Source: Anaerolineae bacterium (GTDB taxonomy: Bacteria; Chloroflexota; Anaerolineae; Aggregatilineales; Phototrophicaceae). Taken from it: DNA of 64,000 bases. Positions 1 to 8,592 of the stretch are shown one piece after another. Under the pieces are notes generated by a model that saw only the letters and a program-made list of their open reading frames with translations, was not told the DNA's origin and searched no databases. Location: contig JAHDWN010000021.1 in the NCBI GenBank assembly GCA_023382675.1, positions 1 to 64,000 of the forward strand. The letters are read 5' to 3'. Every line of letters starts with the position of its first letter. Position 1 is the stretch's first letter. The position numbers were made by a program, and so were the translations under genes.

Positions 1-485
1 TCCGTCCTGTAGGTGGTATCGAATTCGTGAACGCCTTCCTGACCGCGTATCGACCAGGCTCGCTTGAGCATCCCCAGGGCGAAGGCACGTTCGGCAGGAT
101 TGTGGTAGCGCGCGCCCAGGGCGACGTGCAGACGAGCCAGCACGGCATCGAGCGAGGCGACGAGACAGAGGATGTAGCTGCATTCACGGATTCGCGCCAG
201 ATGATCGCCGTAGGCCAGCATCTGCCCATTCACGTGAATGACCGTGCTGCGATGAAGCGTGAGGTCGCGGATCGCTTCGCTTTCAAGTGTGCGTAGACGC
301 GCCTCTCCAAAGCGGTCTTTGAATTCGGCTGGCGGCATTTCGGCGCGCCGCTCGACCTCCTGCTCGGCGTCGACGAACGGCAGATTGAGTCTGGTCGCGA
401 CGTGCCGGGCGACGATGAGTTGATGCGGGCCAATTGAGCCGGTGAGTACAAGGTTGTAATCGGTCGTGGTCGGCAGCAAGGACAT
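1..485 (-). CDS. Shikimate kinase-like P-loop protein, C-terminus outside the window
   Basis: The frame opens with an ATG at 485 that overlaps the TGA of the upstream HAD gene and stays open to the left edge (161 codons seen). The translation resembles the shikimate kinase fold: an N-terminal beta strand and loop, then LPFVDAEQEVERR at about residues 35-47 (the family's substrate-binding D-x-D/IE region), then GEARLRTLESEAI at about 60-72 (the family's R-x-x-E region). The phosphate-binding loop is degenerate: LTGSIGPHQ stands where the family has G-x-x-G-x-G-K-S/T, so the ATP-binding lysine is absent. It could be a non-catalytic homologue. Overlap with the HAD gene suggests translational coupling. 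The fold assignment is made by eye. Confidence 0.6.
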   Translation of the reverse strand, partial: MSLLPTTTDYNLVLTGSIGPHQLIVARHVATRLNLPFVDAEQEVERRAEMPPAEFKDRFGEARLRTLESEAIRDLTLHRSTVIHVNGQMLAYGDHLARIRECSYILCLVASLDAVLARLHVALGARYHNPAERAFALGMLKRAWSIRGQEGVHEFDTTYRT

Positions 486-1240
486 CAACGCCACCCAGGA
501 AACCAGCGATCCAGAATGGGCAACAATTGCACCAACGAAGTGATACGCGCGTCTTGAGCAATGGAAGGCTCGATTTCTGACTCCTGGCCCGGTGAATAAC
601 GCAGAACGGCGTACAGACCGGCGGCTTCTGCGCCGCTAATGTCTGCATCCGGGTCATCGCCGACGAAGACGGCCTCGTTGGGCTTGACATCCAAGCAGTT
701 GAGAGCAGCCTGAAAGATCGTCGGATGCGGTTTGAGATACCCGATATCGGCGGCGGAAATGCGGCATTCCGGGAAGTGTTGAAGAATGCCGTGCGAGGCC
801 ATCTCCACCTCTCGAATCCACATGGGCTGGTAAGCGTTGGTGATGATTCCGACTTTGATATGACGTCGGTGGAGCTGCATCAACGCGCCGGGAACGTCTG
901 GAAACATGCGCGTGCCCGGCACCGCATTCCAGGCGTAGACCTCCAGAAGCCGGCGAGCGTCAAGTTTTTCGGATGGGACGCCGAGGGCGACAGCCGTTTC
1001 GACGAGGACAGTGCCGAGATTGGGCGCACGCAGGGAGGTGCGGGCAGCCGTCCAGGCATCCATCGTGCGCATCCGAAACTCGGTGGCATAGGCATCGAGA
1101 TCGTTGAGAGGATGTACGTTCACCCGAATATAATCGACCACGTTGTGTAGATGCTGACGTTCCATGCGCGCCCAATCGCCATGGAAGCCACTCCAGTCAA
1201 TCAGCGTGTCGTCAAGATCAAAGAGCACCGCTTTCAGCAT
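485..1240 (-). CDS. HAD-family hydrolase
   Basis: This 251-residue protein carries all four haloacid dehalogenase motifs: the nucleophile motif DLDDT at residues 8-12, the Thr motif in GIITNAY near 132-138, the Lys motif KPHPTIF near 172, and the acidic motif GDDPDADI near 195-202. A helical cap of roughly 90 residues lies between motifs I and II, as in subclass I enzymes. The family hydrolyses phosphate esters or other C-X bonds through an aspartyl intermediate, and the substrate cannot be told from sequence. The gene is followed at once, with overlap, by the shikimate kinase-like frame. Confidence 0.85.
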   Translation of the reverse strand: MLKAVLFDLDDTLIDWSGFHGDWARMERQHLHNVVDYIRVNVHPLNDLDAYATEFRMRTMDAWTAARTSLRAPNLGTVLVETAVALGVPSEKLDARRLLEVYAWNAVPGTRMFPDVPGALMQLHRRHIKVGIITNAYQPMWIREVEMASHGILQHFPECRISAADIGYLKPHPTIFQAALNCLDVKPNEAVFVGDDPDADISGAEAAGLYAVLRYSPGQESEIEPSIAQDARITSLVQLLPILDRWFPGWR

Positions 1241-1301
1241 GAGTCACACCACATTTCATCGAAAATCTGCGTTTTCACAATCGCTGGATCAATCGAACGC
1301 A

Positions 1302-1322
1302 GGGCGGGTCATAGACCCGCCC
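1302..1322 (-). terminator. Perfect hairpin, possible terminator
   Basis: A 9-bp perfect inverted repeat (gggcgggtc / gacccgccc) with a 3-nt loop lies between the epimerase-type gene and the HAD gene. There is no T tract after it on the minus strand, so it may be an RNA-stabilising or weak terminating hairpin. Confidence 0.35.
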
Positions 1323-1356
1323 CGCTCGTTCCTCAACGTCTCAAACAGCCAGGGTA

Positions 1357-2316
1357 TCAGGCTCGGATAGGCTCAAGCGCGCGCCAGGTAAGTAAAGCTC
1401 GATCCAGCCCGCTGGCGATGGTGGGATAGTGCAAAGTCCAGCCCAGGCGCTCCTTGGCTTCAGCGTTGCTTGCGCCGGAGGGTTGCTCCAACATCGCCAA
1501 CTGCGTTTCACTGGCGAACACGCGGCGCGCAAGCGCGGGCAACTGAGCAGGCACAGATACCCCCAGCGCGTCAGCGAGCGTTCGCACAAAGTCTGCCGGT
1601 GGCAACGGTTGATCATCGACAATGTAGAGTGTTTCCCCAATCGGTCGCTGAGCGATGGCGAGTGTGATCGCCTGCGCGCCATCTTCTGCCTGAATCCAGT
1701 TGGCGCGCGCGTGTGTAGACCCGATCATGACTCTCTGGCCGCGCAGCAGGGCATGACGCAGCGTTTGCAGAGCCTGGGACTCGGCGCTGTAGACGAAGCC
1801 GAAGCGCAGGATGCAGGCATTCAGCCCGGACTGCTGGACACGTTCTTCGGCAAGATAAGCGTCGTCGATGAAGGGCGCTGTCAGCGGCACGTGCTCACTG
1901 TGGTCGTGCTCATCGCCGCCCAGCAAGCTGAAGCTGCCCTGGATGAAGAACTCCACTCCCGCAGCCTGTGCCGCTTCGATCGCGGCGGCGGTGCCTTTGC
2001 CGACCAACTGCAACCCGGTATCCCAATCGGAGACGCCCTGCGGCGGCTGATAGGAGTAGGTGGGCGCAAGATTGACGAACACCGTGCTCCTGGAGGCAGC
2101 GACGGCGCTGCGCAATTCACCTGTGCGCGTTAGATCCGGGTAACTGGGCAGCGCGCCATCCTGACGGAGCAGGCCGGCTTCCGCACTGTCACTCACGGTC
2201 GCGGTTACGCGGTGTCCTTCAGCGACGAGCCGGCGCACGAGCGCACGGCCAAGCGGCGTGGTACCACCATTGACAAAAACACTGAGTGAGCCGCTGCTGG
2301 CAGCAATTTCTTCCAT
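1357..2316 (-). CDS. NAD(P)-dependent epimerase/dehydratase family protein
   Basis: This 319-residue protein has an N-terminal Rossmann fold beginning SVFVNGGTTPLGRALVRRL at residues 12-30. That stretch corresponds to the extended-SDR nucleotide loop G-x-x-G-x-x-G, with an altered first part (NGGTTPLG). No clear YxxxK catalytic pair is visible, so it belongs with the atypical NmrA/NDP-sugar epimerase-like group and its reaction is unknown. AGGACG lies 7 nt before the ATG. It is separated from the HAD gene by 116 bp containing a hairpin, so they may be independent units. Confidence 0.7.
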   Translation of the reverse strand: MEEIAASSGSLSVFVNGGTTPLGRALVRRLVAEGHRVTATVSDSAEAGLLRQDGALPSYPDLTRTGELRSAVAASRSTVFVNLAPTYSYQPPQGVSDWDTGLQLVGKGTAAAIEAAQAAGVEFFIQGSFSLLGGDEHDHSEHVPLTAPFIDDAYLAEERVQQSGLNACILRFGFVYSAESQALQTLRHALLRGQRVMIGSTHARANWIQAEDGAQAITLAIAQRPIGETLYIVDDQPLPPADFVRTLADALGVSVPAQLPALARRVFASETQLAMLEQPSGASNAEAKERLGWTLHYPTIASGLDRALLTWRALEPIRA

Positions 2317-2434
2317 TGGGCGTCCTATCGCGGTAATGATTGCCTATCGAAGTATGTATGATTATGCCACTGGACACGCACATCATCAACTGGCGCGGCG
2401 CTCATAAATCTTGCGTAAGAAATTACCGTATCCG

Positions 2435-2464
2435 TTGACAATCGCTCCCGCCAGCGCATACGAT
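2435..2464 (+). promoter_or_regulatory. Candidate sigma70-type promoter of the J-protein gene
   Basis: TTGACA at 2435-2440 is followed after 18 bp by TACGAT at 2459-2464, about 70 bp upstream of the chosen start. No CIRCE-type heat-shock repeat is seen. Confidence 0.45.
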
Positions 2465-2532
2465 ATAAAAGCCGAATCCTGCATAATATGTACGCACATC
2501 AAGTGCGGAATAAAGGCACAAGTATCTACACT

Positions 2533-3405
2533 ATGGCGAAGGATTACTACAAGATCCTCGGCGTCGAACGCACTGCGAGCGAGAGCGAAATCAAGAAGGC
2601 GTTCCGCCGTCTGGCAAAACAATATCACCCGGATCACAATCCGGATAACCCACAAGCCGAAGCGCGGTTCAAAGAGCTTAATGAAGCCCATGAGGTGTTA
2701 AGCGACTCCAAGAAACGCGCCCAATATGATCGCTTTGGGTCGGCGACGCCCGGCGCAGGCATTCCCGGCGGCGCTGGCGGGCAGTATACCAACGTCGATT
2801 TTGGCGATCTTTCCGATCTGATCGGCTCATTATTTGGCAGCCGAGGGCGCTCTGCTAGCAGCGGCACACGCACGCGCGAAGGCTTCGGCTTCGATATGCC
2901 GGGGCGCGATCTGGAGCAGGCGGTCATCATCAATCTCAACGAGGCGTATACAGGCACGACCCGGCTGATCACCAAGGGCGAGCGCACGATTCGGGTGAAC
3001 ATCCCGGCGGGCGCGACCGATGGGACACGGGTACGACTTTCGGGCGAAGGGGAACCTGGCAGCGGCAGTGGTATTCCCGGTGACTTGTATTTGATCGTGC
3101 AGGTGGAACCGCACCCGACTTTCGAGCGCAACGGCGACGATCTGACCGTCGATGTCCGCATCGATATGTTCACGGCCATGCTGGGCGGCGAAATCGAAGT
3201 GCCGACACTGGGGCGAGCGATCAAGCTCAAAATCCCGGCAGGCACCCAGAGCGGCCGCAAGTTCCGGGTGAGCGGCAAGGGGATGCCGAAGCTGAAAGAT
3301 CACAGCAAGCATGGCGATCTGTATGCACGCATTCTCATCACTGTGCCGGAACACCTGACCGAACAGCAGCGTACACTGATAGAACAACTGCGCGCGAACT
3401 TCTAG
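2533..3405 (+). CDS. cbpA: J-domain co-chaperone, CbpA/DnaJ type without zinc finger
   Basis: The 290-residue protein starts at the ATG giving [11 protein letters not shown]. An in-frame upstream ATG at 2488 would only add 15 unlikely residues. Residues 1-70 are a J domain with the essential HPD motif (YHPDHNPDN, about residues 32-40). A Gly/Ser-rich linker follows (about 75-130), then the two C-terminal beta-sandwich substrate-binding domains (about 135-285). The CxxCxGxG zinc finger of true DnaJ is absent, which defines the class II/CbpA type. It should stimulate DnaK ATPase and deliver unfolded clients in the cytoplasm. No dnaK or grpE is adjacent. Confidence 0.9.
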   Translation: MAKDYYKILGVERTASESEIKKAFRRLAKQYHPDHNPDNPQAEARFKELNEAHEVLSDSKKRAQYDRFGSATPGAGIPGGAGGQYTNVDFGDLSDLIGSLFGSRGRSASSGTRTREGFGFDMPGRDLEQAVIINLNEAYTGTTRLITKGERTIRVNIPAGATDGTRVRLSGEGEPGSGSGIPGDLYLIVQVEPHPTFERNGDDLTVDVRIDMFTAMLGGEIEVPTLGRAIKLKIPAGTQSGRKFRVSGKGMPKLKDHSKHGDLYARILITVPEHLTEQQRTLIEQLRANF

Positions 3406-3462
3406 CCTTTTCGACAACGCACAATTCAATCGTGACGGTCGGCTGCGTCTGGCAGCCGATGT

Positions 3463-4875
3463 CTAATTGCCGGCGCGGTTTTCACGCCACCAGTCGTGGA
3501 ACGACTGGGGAGCAAAGGCTGGGAAATCGCGTGTGTCCGTCCAGCCCTGGAGCGGAAATGGCAACTGTGTGATATTTTCGCCCCCTGTGGCCGATGCGAT
3601 GGCGTCGGTTGCCATGGCCGCCAGCTTGCCGCCCGCCTGATACAGCAGCGGGTGGCTGAAGGCGAAGGCATAGCCTTTCATACCTGCCCGCCAATAGGCT
3701 TCCTGTTTGTGTTGAAGATCGTGGCGGAGCATCAGAAGCATGTCCGGGATATTGATGTCAACCGGGCAGGCGGCTTTGCACGCACCACACAGACTGCTGG
3801 CAAACGGCAGCGGCGCGGCATTATCTGGCCCTTTCAGAAGCGGCGTCACAATCGATCCGATAGGCCCGGCATAGACAGAACCATAGGTAAGACCGCCGAC
3901 CTGCTGGTAGATCGGGCAGGCGTTGAGGCAGGCTCCACAGCGAATGCAGGCGAGCGCTTCGGCGTATTCACCTGCATAGATATTGCTGCGACCGTTATCG
4001 ACCAGGATAAGGTAGAAGTGCTCCGGCCCGTCCGGATCGGCAGCAGTCGCAGGCCCCTGGAAACAGTTTCCATAGACGCTCATGCGCTGGCCGGAGGCGC
4101 TGCGGGGTAGTAATTGGATGAGGGTGGCAAAGTCCTCCCAGGTGGGGATGACTTTTTCGATGCCGACGACGGCGACATGCACTGGCGGTACGCTGGTTGT
4201 GAGGCGACCATTACCCTCATTTGTGACGACGACGAGTGTGCCTGTTTCTGCGATGATGAAGTTACCACCGCTCATGCCCAGATCAGCCTGAAGAAAGTCT
4301 TCGCGCAGGCGCTTGCGGACGTAGGCGGTCATCTCCCCGGCATCGTCGGTGAAGGGCATACCAATCTTGTCCATCATGATCGTGCGCACTTGCTCTTTGG
4401 TCATGTGGACAATGGGCATGACGACGTGGCTGGGATGTGTGTTGCCGATCTGGACGATGTACTCGCCGAGGTCGGTCTCCACCATGTCGATACCGGCGTC
4501 GATGAGCGCGGGCAGGAGTTCGATCTCCTCCGTGACCATGCTCTTGCTTTTGACAGCGGTGCGGACGTTATGTTTGCGGCAAATTTCGATGACATGGCGG
4601 CGGGCTTCGGCGGCATCGACTGCCCAAAGGACATTGCCGCCGCGCTGGGTGATGTTGGCCTCGACCCGTTCGAGCAGTTCGGGTAGATCATGCAAAGCGC
4701 GAAGACGCGCGCCGCGCGCCTGTTGACGCAGCGCCTGCGCGTCCGATATTTCTGCCATGGCAGCCAGACGCTGGCGGTTGGCATTGCCCATCCCACGTTC
4801 AAGAGCGGTTTTGAGATTGCGATCCTGGAGGGCAGCTTTCGCGGACTCTAGGAACAGATTTGGCGCTTTTTGCAT
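3463..4875 (-). CDS. lutB: LutB-type iron-sulfur protein with LUD domain
   Basis: From the ATG at 4875 (MQKAPNLF) this is a 470-residue protein, matching the usual LutB/YkgF length. It has an N-terminal LUD domain (about residues 50-290) and two ferredoxin-type clusters, CIRCGACLNACP near residue 310 and CGACKAACP near 365. In the family this is the electron-transfer subunit of the LutABC L-lactate oxidation system. Neither lutA nor lutC lies beside it here. A longer start at 4941 is possible, but a TACAAT hexamer at 4918-4923 looks like a -10 element and favours 4902 or 4875. The promoter reading is inference. Confidence 0.85.
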   Translation of the reverse strand: MQKAPNLFLESAKAALQDRNLKTALERGMGNANRQRLAAMAEISDAQALRQQARGARLRALHDLPELLERVEANITQRGGNVLWAVDAAEARRHVIEICRKHNVRTAVKSKSMVTEEIELLPALIDAGIDMVETDLGEYIVQIGNTHPSHVVMPIVHMTKEQVRTIMMDKIGMPFTDDAGEMTAYVRKRLREDFLQADLGMSGGNFIIAETGTLVVVTNEGNGRLTTSVPPVHVAVVGIEKVIPTWEDFATLIQLLPRSASGQRMSVYGNCFQGPATAADPDGPEHFYLILVDNGRSNIYAGEYAEALACIRCGACLNACPIYQQVGGLTYGSVYAGPIGSIVTPLLKGPDNAAPLPFASSLCGACKAACPVDINIPDMLLMLRHDLQHKQEAYWRAGMKGYAFAFSHPLLYQAGGKLAAMATDAIASATGGENITQLPFPLQGWTDTRDFPAFAPQSFHDWWRENRAGN

Positions 4876-5221
4876 AAGACCGCACTCGCTTGCTAAGGGC
4901 ATGATCCGGCAACCCAGATTGTAGCCGATCACGCTGGACAAGGCGAAAGAATGCGCAAGTCGGTGCTATCAGTGTGTCGGGCGATCTTTGAGACAAAAGA
5001 CGAGCTTCAAACCTGACATAGGAATGTGTGCGTGATGCAAGTGGAGGATAGCGAGCGATGGCGAAAGCATAGCGGTTCTTCCAGACGCGCCATCGTTGAC
5101 GAACACCTTGTCCCGTTACTGCCTGCACATGGCAGATTGGACGCCAATCAAGGCCGGGAGCACCTGATCCGCTCGTAAAGAATTAGTGCAGCGTAAATCA
5201 GATCGGAGCCGAGTGATACAA
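4876..5221. other. Intergenic region between lutB and pstB
   Basis: About 400 bp lie between lutB and pstB. Apart from the candidate -10 element of lutB (minus strand, 4918-4923) and the pstB terminator at its far end, no convincing gene, repeat or structured RNA was found. Confidence 0.5.
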
Positions 5222-5249
5222 AAAGGCCAACGCATTTTGGTCGGCCTTT
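5220..5249 (-). terminator. Rho-independent terminator of the pst operon
   Basis: On the minus strand AAAGGCC pairs with GGCCTTT (7 bp, 14-nt loop), followed by further T residues, 29 bp after the pstB stop codon. Confidence 0.75.
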
Positions 5250-5277
5250 GCTTGTGCGATGTAATGTATGGCGGTGA

Positions 5278-6087
5278 TTAGCCAAATTCGCCGCGAATGT
5301 AACGTTCGGTTTCTTCCGATTTAGGATTGCTAAAGAGCTGGTCGGTCGGGGCATACTCGCCGAGCACACCCCAACGACGCTCCTGTCCGCCGCTCTCTTC
5401 TGCCTTGCGGATACTGTAGAAAGCGGTGTAGTCGGATACGCGCTGTGCCTGCTGCATATTGTGCGTCACGATCACGATTGTGTACTGCTTGACCAGTTCC
5501 TTCATCAGTTCTTCGATGGCCTGTGTCGCAATCGGGTCAAGCGCAGACGCCGGTTCGTCCATCAAGATGACATCCGGTTCGACGGCAATCGTGCGGGCGA
5601 TGCACAGGCGCTGCTGCTGACCGCCGGAAAGTGCCAGTCCAGACTTCTTCAGATCGCCTTTGACTTCGTCCCACAGATAAGCACCTTTGATGCTGCGCTC
5701 GACAATTTCATCAAGGGTACGCTTGTCACGAATACCGAGCAGACGCGGCCCATATGCGACGTTGTCATAGATGCTCTTGGGGAACGGGTTCGGCTTCTGA
5801 AATACCATGCCAATGCGGCGGCGCACCTCGACTGGATCGACGTTATCTCCATATAGGTTCTTGTTGTGATAGAGCACCTGACCCTCAACCCGCGCACCGG
5901 GGATGAGATCATTCATACGATTGATCGAACGCAGCACTGTGCTCTTACCGCAGCCCGACGGCCCGATGAACGCGGTGATCTTGTTCTTGTAGACGGGGAT
6001 GCTGACATCATCGACCGCAAGTTTCTCGTTGTAGAAAACCTTGACATGTCTCAGATCGAGAGCGGTTGCGCCATTGGTCGTAATCAT
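5278..6087 (-). CDS. pstB: Phosphate ABC transporter ATP-binding protein
   Basis: This 269-residue protein is a canonical PstB. It has Walker [10 protein letters not shown] at about residues 42-50, the Q-loop in FQKPNPFP near 95, the ABC signature LSGGQQQR near 158, and Walker [12 protein letters not shown] near 178. It powers high-affinity phosphate import through the PstC/PstA channel at the cytoplasmic membrane face. Its ATG overlaps the pstA stop (ATGA), indicating translational coupling, and it is the last gene of the operon. No phoU follows. Confidence 0.97.
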   Translation of the reverse strand: MITTNGATALDLRHVKVFYNEKLAVDDVSIPVYKNKITAFIGPSGCGKSTVLRSINRMNDLIPGARVEGQVLYHNKNLYGDNVDPVEVRRRIGMVFQKPNPFPKSIYDNVAYGPRLLGIRDKRTLDEIVERSIKGAYLWDEVKGDLKKSGLALSGGQQQRLCIARTIAVEPDVILMDEPASALDPIATQAIEELMKELVKQYTIVIVTHNMQQAQRVSDYTAFYSIRKAEESGGQERRWGVLGEYAPTDQLFSNPKSEETERYIRGEFG

Positions 6088-7442
6088 GCAGACAAGTTTC
6101 TCCGGAATCGCTGACGAAGGATGATGGCCGTCGCATTGAACAACAGCAGCACAATCAGAAGCAGCACGATGCCTGCGGCTGCAATGTCCTGGAATTGCCC
6201 ACCGGGTTGTTTGGCCCAGTTGTAGATTTGAATGGGTATCACAGTGAACTTCGATACTGCGCTGGTCGGATCTTTGACGATGAAAGTTGCCGCGCCGATG
6301 ATGATCAGGGGTGCAGTTTCACCGATGGCGCGCGACATCCCCAGAATTGTTCCGGTGAGAATGCCGGGCATCGCCGCAGGCAGCACCTGATTCCAGATTG
6401 TCTGCCATTTCGTCGCGCCCAACCCATAGGATGCCTCGCGAATGGAGGGCGGCACTGCTCGGATGGCTTCTTGCGCATTGATGATAATCACTGGCAAGAT
6501 GAGCAGCGCCATCGTCAGAGCAGCCGATATGAGCGTCCGCCCCTGGGTAATGCCTTCGAGCGCCCGGACGAAAATCGCCAGGCCAAGTAGGCCATAGATG
6601 ATCGAGGGGACGCCCGCCAGATTACGGATGTTCGTCTCGATAAAGCGTTCTAGCCAGTTATCACCCGTGGCGTATTCCTCCAAATAAATCGCCGTCCCCA
6701 CGCCCAGCGGAAACGCCACCAGCAGCGTCAATACCAGCACCCAGATCGTGCCGAGAAAAGCGGTACGTATCCCGGTGTTGGCCGGGGTATTCGACATGCT
6801 ATCAACCAGAAACTGCCCGTCGAGCCAGTTGTTCCATTGGAGCGTGGCGTTTGGATAATTGGCGGCCACTTCAGCCTCAATCGCGGCGCGATTGAAGAGC
6901 GCCTCGGTCAGCGGCCAGCTTCCGACGACATCACGCCCAACGACCTGTGAATAGGCTTCCTCAAGCAGCGTGTTCTTGTCCATAGCCGCGACGAGCAGCG
7001 TCTGCGTATTTTCCGGTTGAAGATCAGTGAGTGTCAATTGAGCGACGGCTTCTGGCAGCGCCACACCGGGCAAGAATTCGCCCATCGTCAATGTGCGGTT
7101 GGCGTTGTAGTTATCCGCCCCCCCAAGCAGGCTATCGCGGACTAAGACACGCGCGCCACTCGGCAAATGCTCAACCAAAAGAGCGGAGAGCTGATCGGGG
7201 GTCAGTTCTTCCAACGGCACATCGCTCAGTTCGCTGGGATGGATAGCTTCTTGAACAGCGATCACGCCAAAGATGCGGTTGACCACATTGAACATCAACG
7301 CTAGCAGTGCGATGATGCCAATGGCGATGGCGGCCTGGAAAAAGCGCTCCCAGACAAGGCCGCGCAGATGACGAGACGCCAGCCCATGGGCAAACGCCTG
7401 CTCGTCTTTGATACGCTCCTGGGCCGGAGTGGGTTCCATCAT
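6084..7442 (-). CDS. pstA: Phosphate ABC transporter permease PstA with enlarged N-terminal loop
   Basis: The last 230 residues are a typical PstA permease core, including the EAA loop ([15 protein letters not shown]) and the family signature [10 protein letters not shown]. At 452 residues it is about 150 longer than usual. The extra length is an extracytoplasmic loop (about residues 58-225) between the first membrane helix (about 35-56) and the core. The loop contains repeated acidic/Leu-rich segments and no domain I recognise. It starts 2 bp after the pstC stop (ATG at 7442 or 7439) and overlaps pstB. Confidence 0.93.
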   Translation of the reverse strand: MMEPTPAQERIKDEQAFAHGLASRHLRGLVWERFFQAAIAIGIIALLALMFNVVNRIFGVIAVQEAIHPSELSDVPLEELTPDQLSALLVEHLPSGARVLVRDSLLGGADNYNANRTLTMGEFLPGVALPEAVAQLTLTDLQPENTQTLLVAAMDKNTLLEEAYSQVVGRDVVGSWPLTEALFNRAAIEAEVAANYPNATLQWNNWLDGQFLVDSMSNTPANTGIRTAFLGTIWVLVLTLLVAFPLGVGTAIYLEEYATGDNWLERFIETNIRNLAGVPSIIYGLLGLAIFVRALEGITQGRTLISAALTMALLILPVIIINAQEAIRAVPPSIREASYGLGATKWQTIWNQVLPAAMPGILTGTILGMSRAIGETAPLIIIGAATFIVKDPTSAVSKFTVIPIQIYNWAKQPGGQFQDIAAAGIVLLLIVLLLFNATAIILRQRFRRNLSA

Positions 7443-7444
7443 TG

Positions 7445-8443
7445 TTATTGATAGGCCTCACGGAATCGATTGGTAATGAAGCGACTAATCAGATTGAGGG
7501 CCAGTGTGAAGATGAACAGCGCAAAGCCCAGCGCAAACAAGCTGTTGTAATCGACCGAGTTGTAGCTCAAGTCGCCACCACTGATACGCGCGATGTGACC
7601 GGTGATGGTTTCAGCGGCCACGAAGAAGTTTGGCGGCATCGTCCAATTTGGGCCTGCACCTGCGGCGAGCGCGACGATCATCGTCTCACCCACCGCGCGC
7701 GATATACCGACAATCGCCGCAGCGACGATGCCGGATAGCGCCGCGGGCAGCACGACTTTACTGACTGTTTCGAACTTCGTCGCGCCCAAACCATAGCTGG
7801 CTTCGCGCAAATGACGGGGGACGGCGCTCAGAGCATCTTCGCTCATCGAGGCAATCGTCGGCAGGATCATGATGCCCATGACCAACCCGGCGGATGCCGT
7901 GTTGTAAAACTGCACCGTGTCACGCCCGAACAGCCCCTGTAGCAACGGCGTCATGAACGTGATTGCGAAGTAGCCATAGACCACGGTCGGAATACCGGCA
8001 AGGATTTCCAGCACCGGTTTGAGCGTGTTCTGTACACGCGCAGACGCATATTCGCTCAAATAAACTGCTGCACCTAGCCCCAAAGGCAAAGCCACCAGCA
8101 TCGCCATGAACGATGTCATCAATGTCGATTCCAGAAGTGGCAAAATGCCGAACTTCAAACCTGCCGGTTGCCAACTCGTCGAAGTGAAGAACTCACCGAG
8201 CGTGACAACAGGCTGGCCTTGCGCGTCCAGTGTGCTGAACAGCAGCAGCGACTCGCGGCCCAGAACGATGACGATACCCACCGTCGTGAAGATCGAGACG
8301 ATTCCGCAAAACAGCAGCACGTAGCGAATAAAGTCGTCAAACAGACGTGCCCGTTTCTCGATCCGTGGGGAACCGTCGGCCTCGTTGACCAGTACACGCG
8401 CAATCACCGCTGATTTCTGTCCAATCTGAAGTTCAGATTGCAT
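7445..8443 (-). CDS. pstC: Phosphate ABC transporter permease PstC
   Basis: This 332-residue membrane protein shows the binding-protein-dependent permease domain with EAA motif [16 protein letters not shown] and the PstC signature [10 protein letters not shown]. The first membrane helix lies at about residues 40-62 and the large periplasmic loop before the core is of normal size. It pairs with PstA to form the phosphate channel. It begins about 150 bp after pstS. That gap holds a hairpin and a second direct-repeat site, suggesting partial uncoupling of the permease genes from pstS. Confidence 0.95.
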   Translation of the reverse strand: MQSELQIGQKSAVIARVLVNEADGSPRIEKRARLFDDFIRYVLLFCGIVSIFTTVGIVIVLGRESLLLFSTLDAQGQPVVTLGEFFTSTSWQPAGLKFGILPLLESTLMTSFMAMLVALPLGLGAAVYLSEYASARVQNTLKPVLEILAGIPTVVYGYFAITFMTPLLQGLFGRDTVQFYNTASAGLVMGIMILPTIASMSEDALSAVPRHLREASYGLGATKFETVSKVVLPAALSGIVAAAIVGISRAVGETMIVALAAGAGPNWTMPPNFFVAAETITGHIARISGGDLSYNSVDYNSLFALGFALFIFTLALNLISRFITNRFREAYQ

Positions 8444-8488
8444 GGAGTATCCTGAAAAGTGAAAGCATCCAAAATAAATTATGAGGCA

Positions 8489-8510
8489 CGATTGTTAAGT
8501 CACATTTAAG
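8489..8510 (-). promoter_or_regulatory. Pho-box-like direct repeat upstream of pstC
   Basis: On the minus strand CTTAAATGTGA (8510-8500) is followed immediately by CTTAACAATCG (8499-8489). This is a CTTAA direct repeat with an 11-bp period, about 45 bp before the pstC start. The same arrangement occurs upstream of pstS. It resembles the CTTAAC-type SphR/PhoB boxes of cyanobacteria. Confidence 0.6.
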
Positions 8511-8540
8511 CGACTATGAAATCCTCAAATTCTTAACCAG

Positions 8541-8566
8541 GGAAGCAGCCCAAAGGGACTGCTTCC
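8541..8566 (-). terminator. Stem-loop between pstS and pstC
   Basis: GGAAGCAG pairs with CTGCTTCC, with an inner CCC/GGG extension and one bulged base. It has no T tract. It may lower expression of pstCAB relative to pstS or protect the 3' end of a pstS message. Confidence 0.5.
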
Positions 8567-8592
8567 GTTGTTTAGGCCTGATACACGATGAA

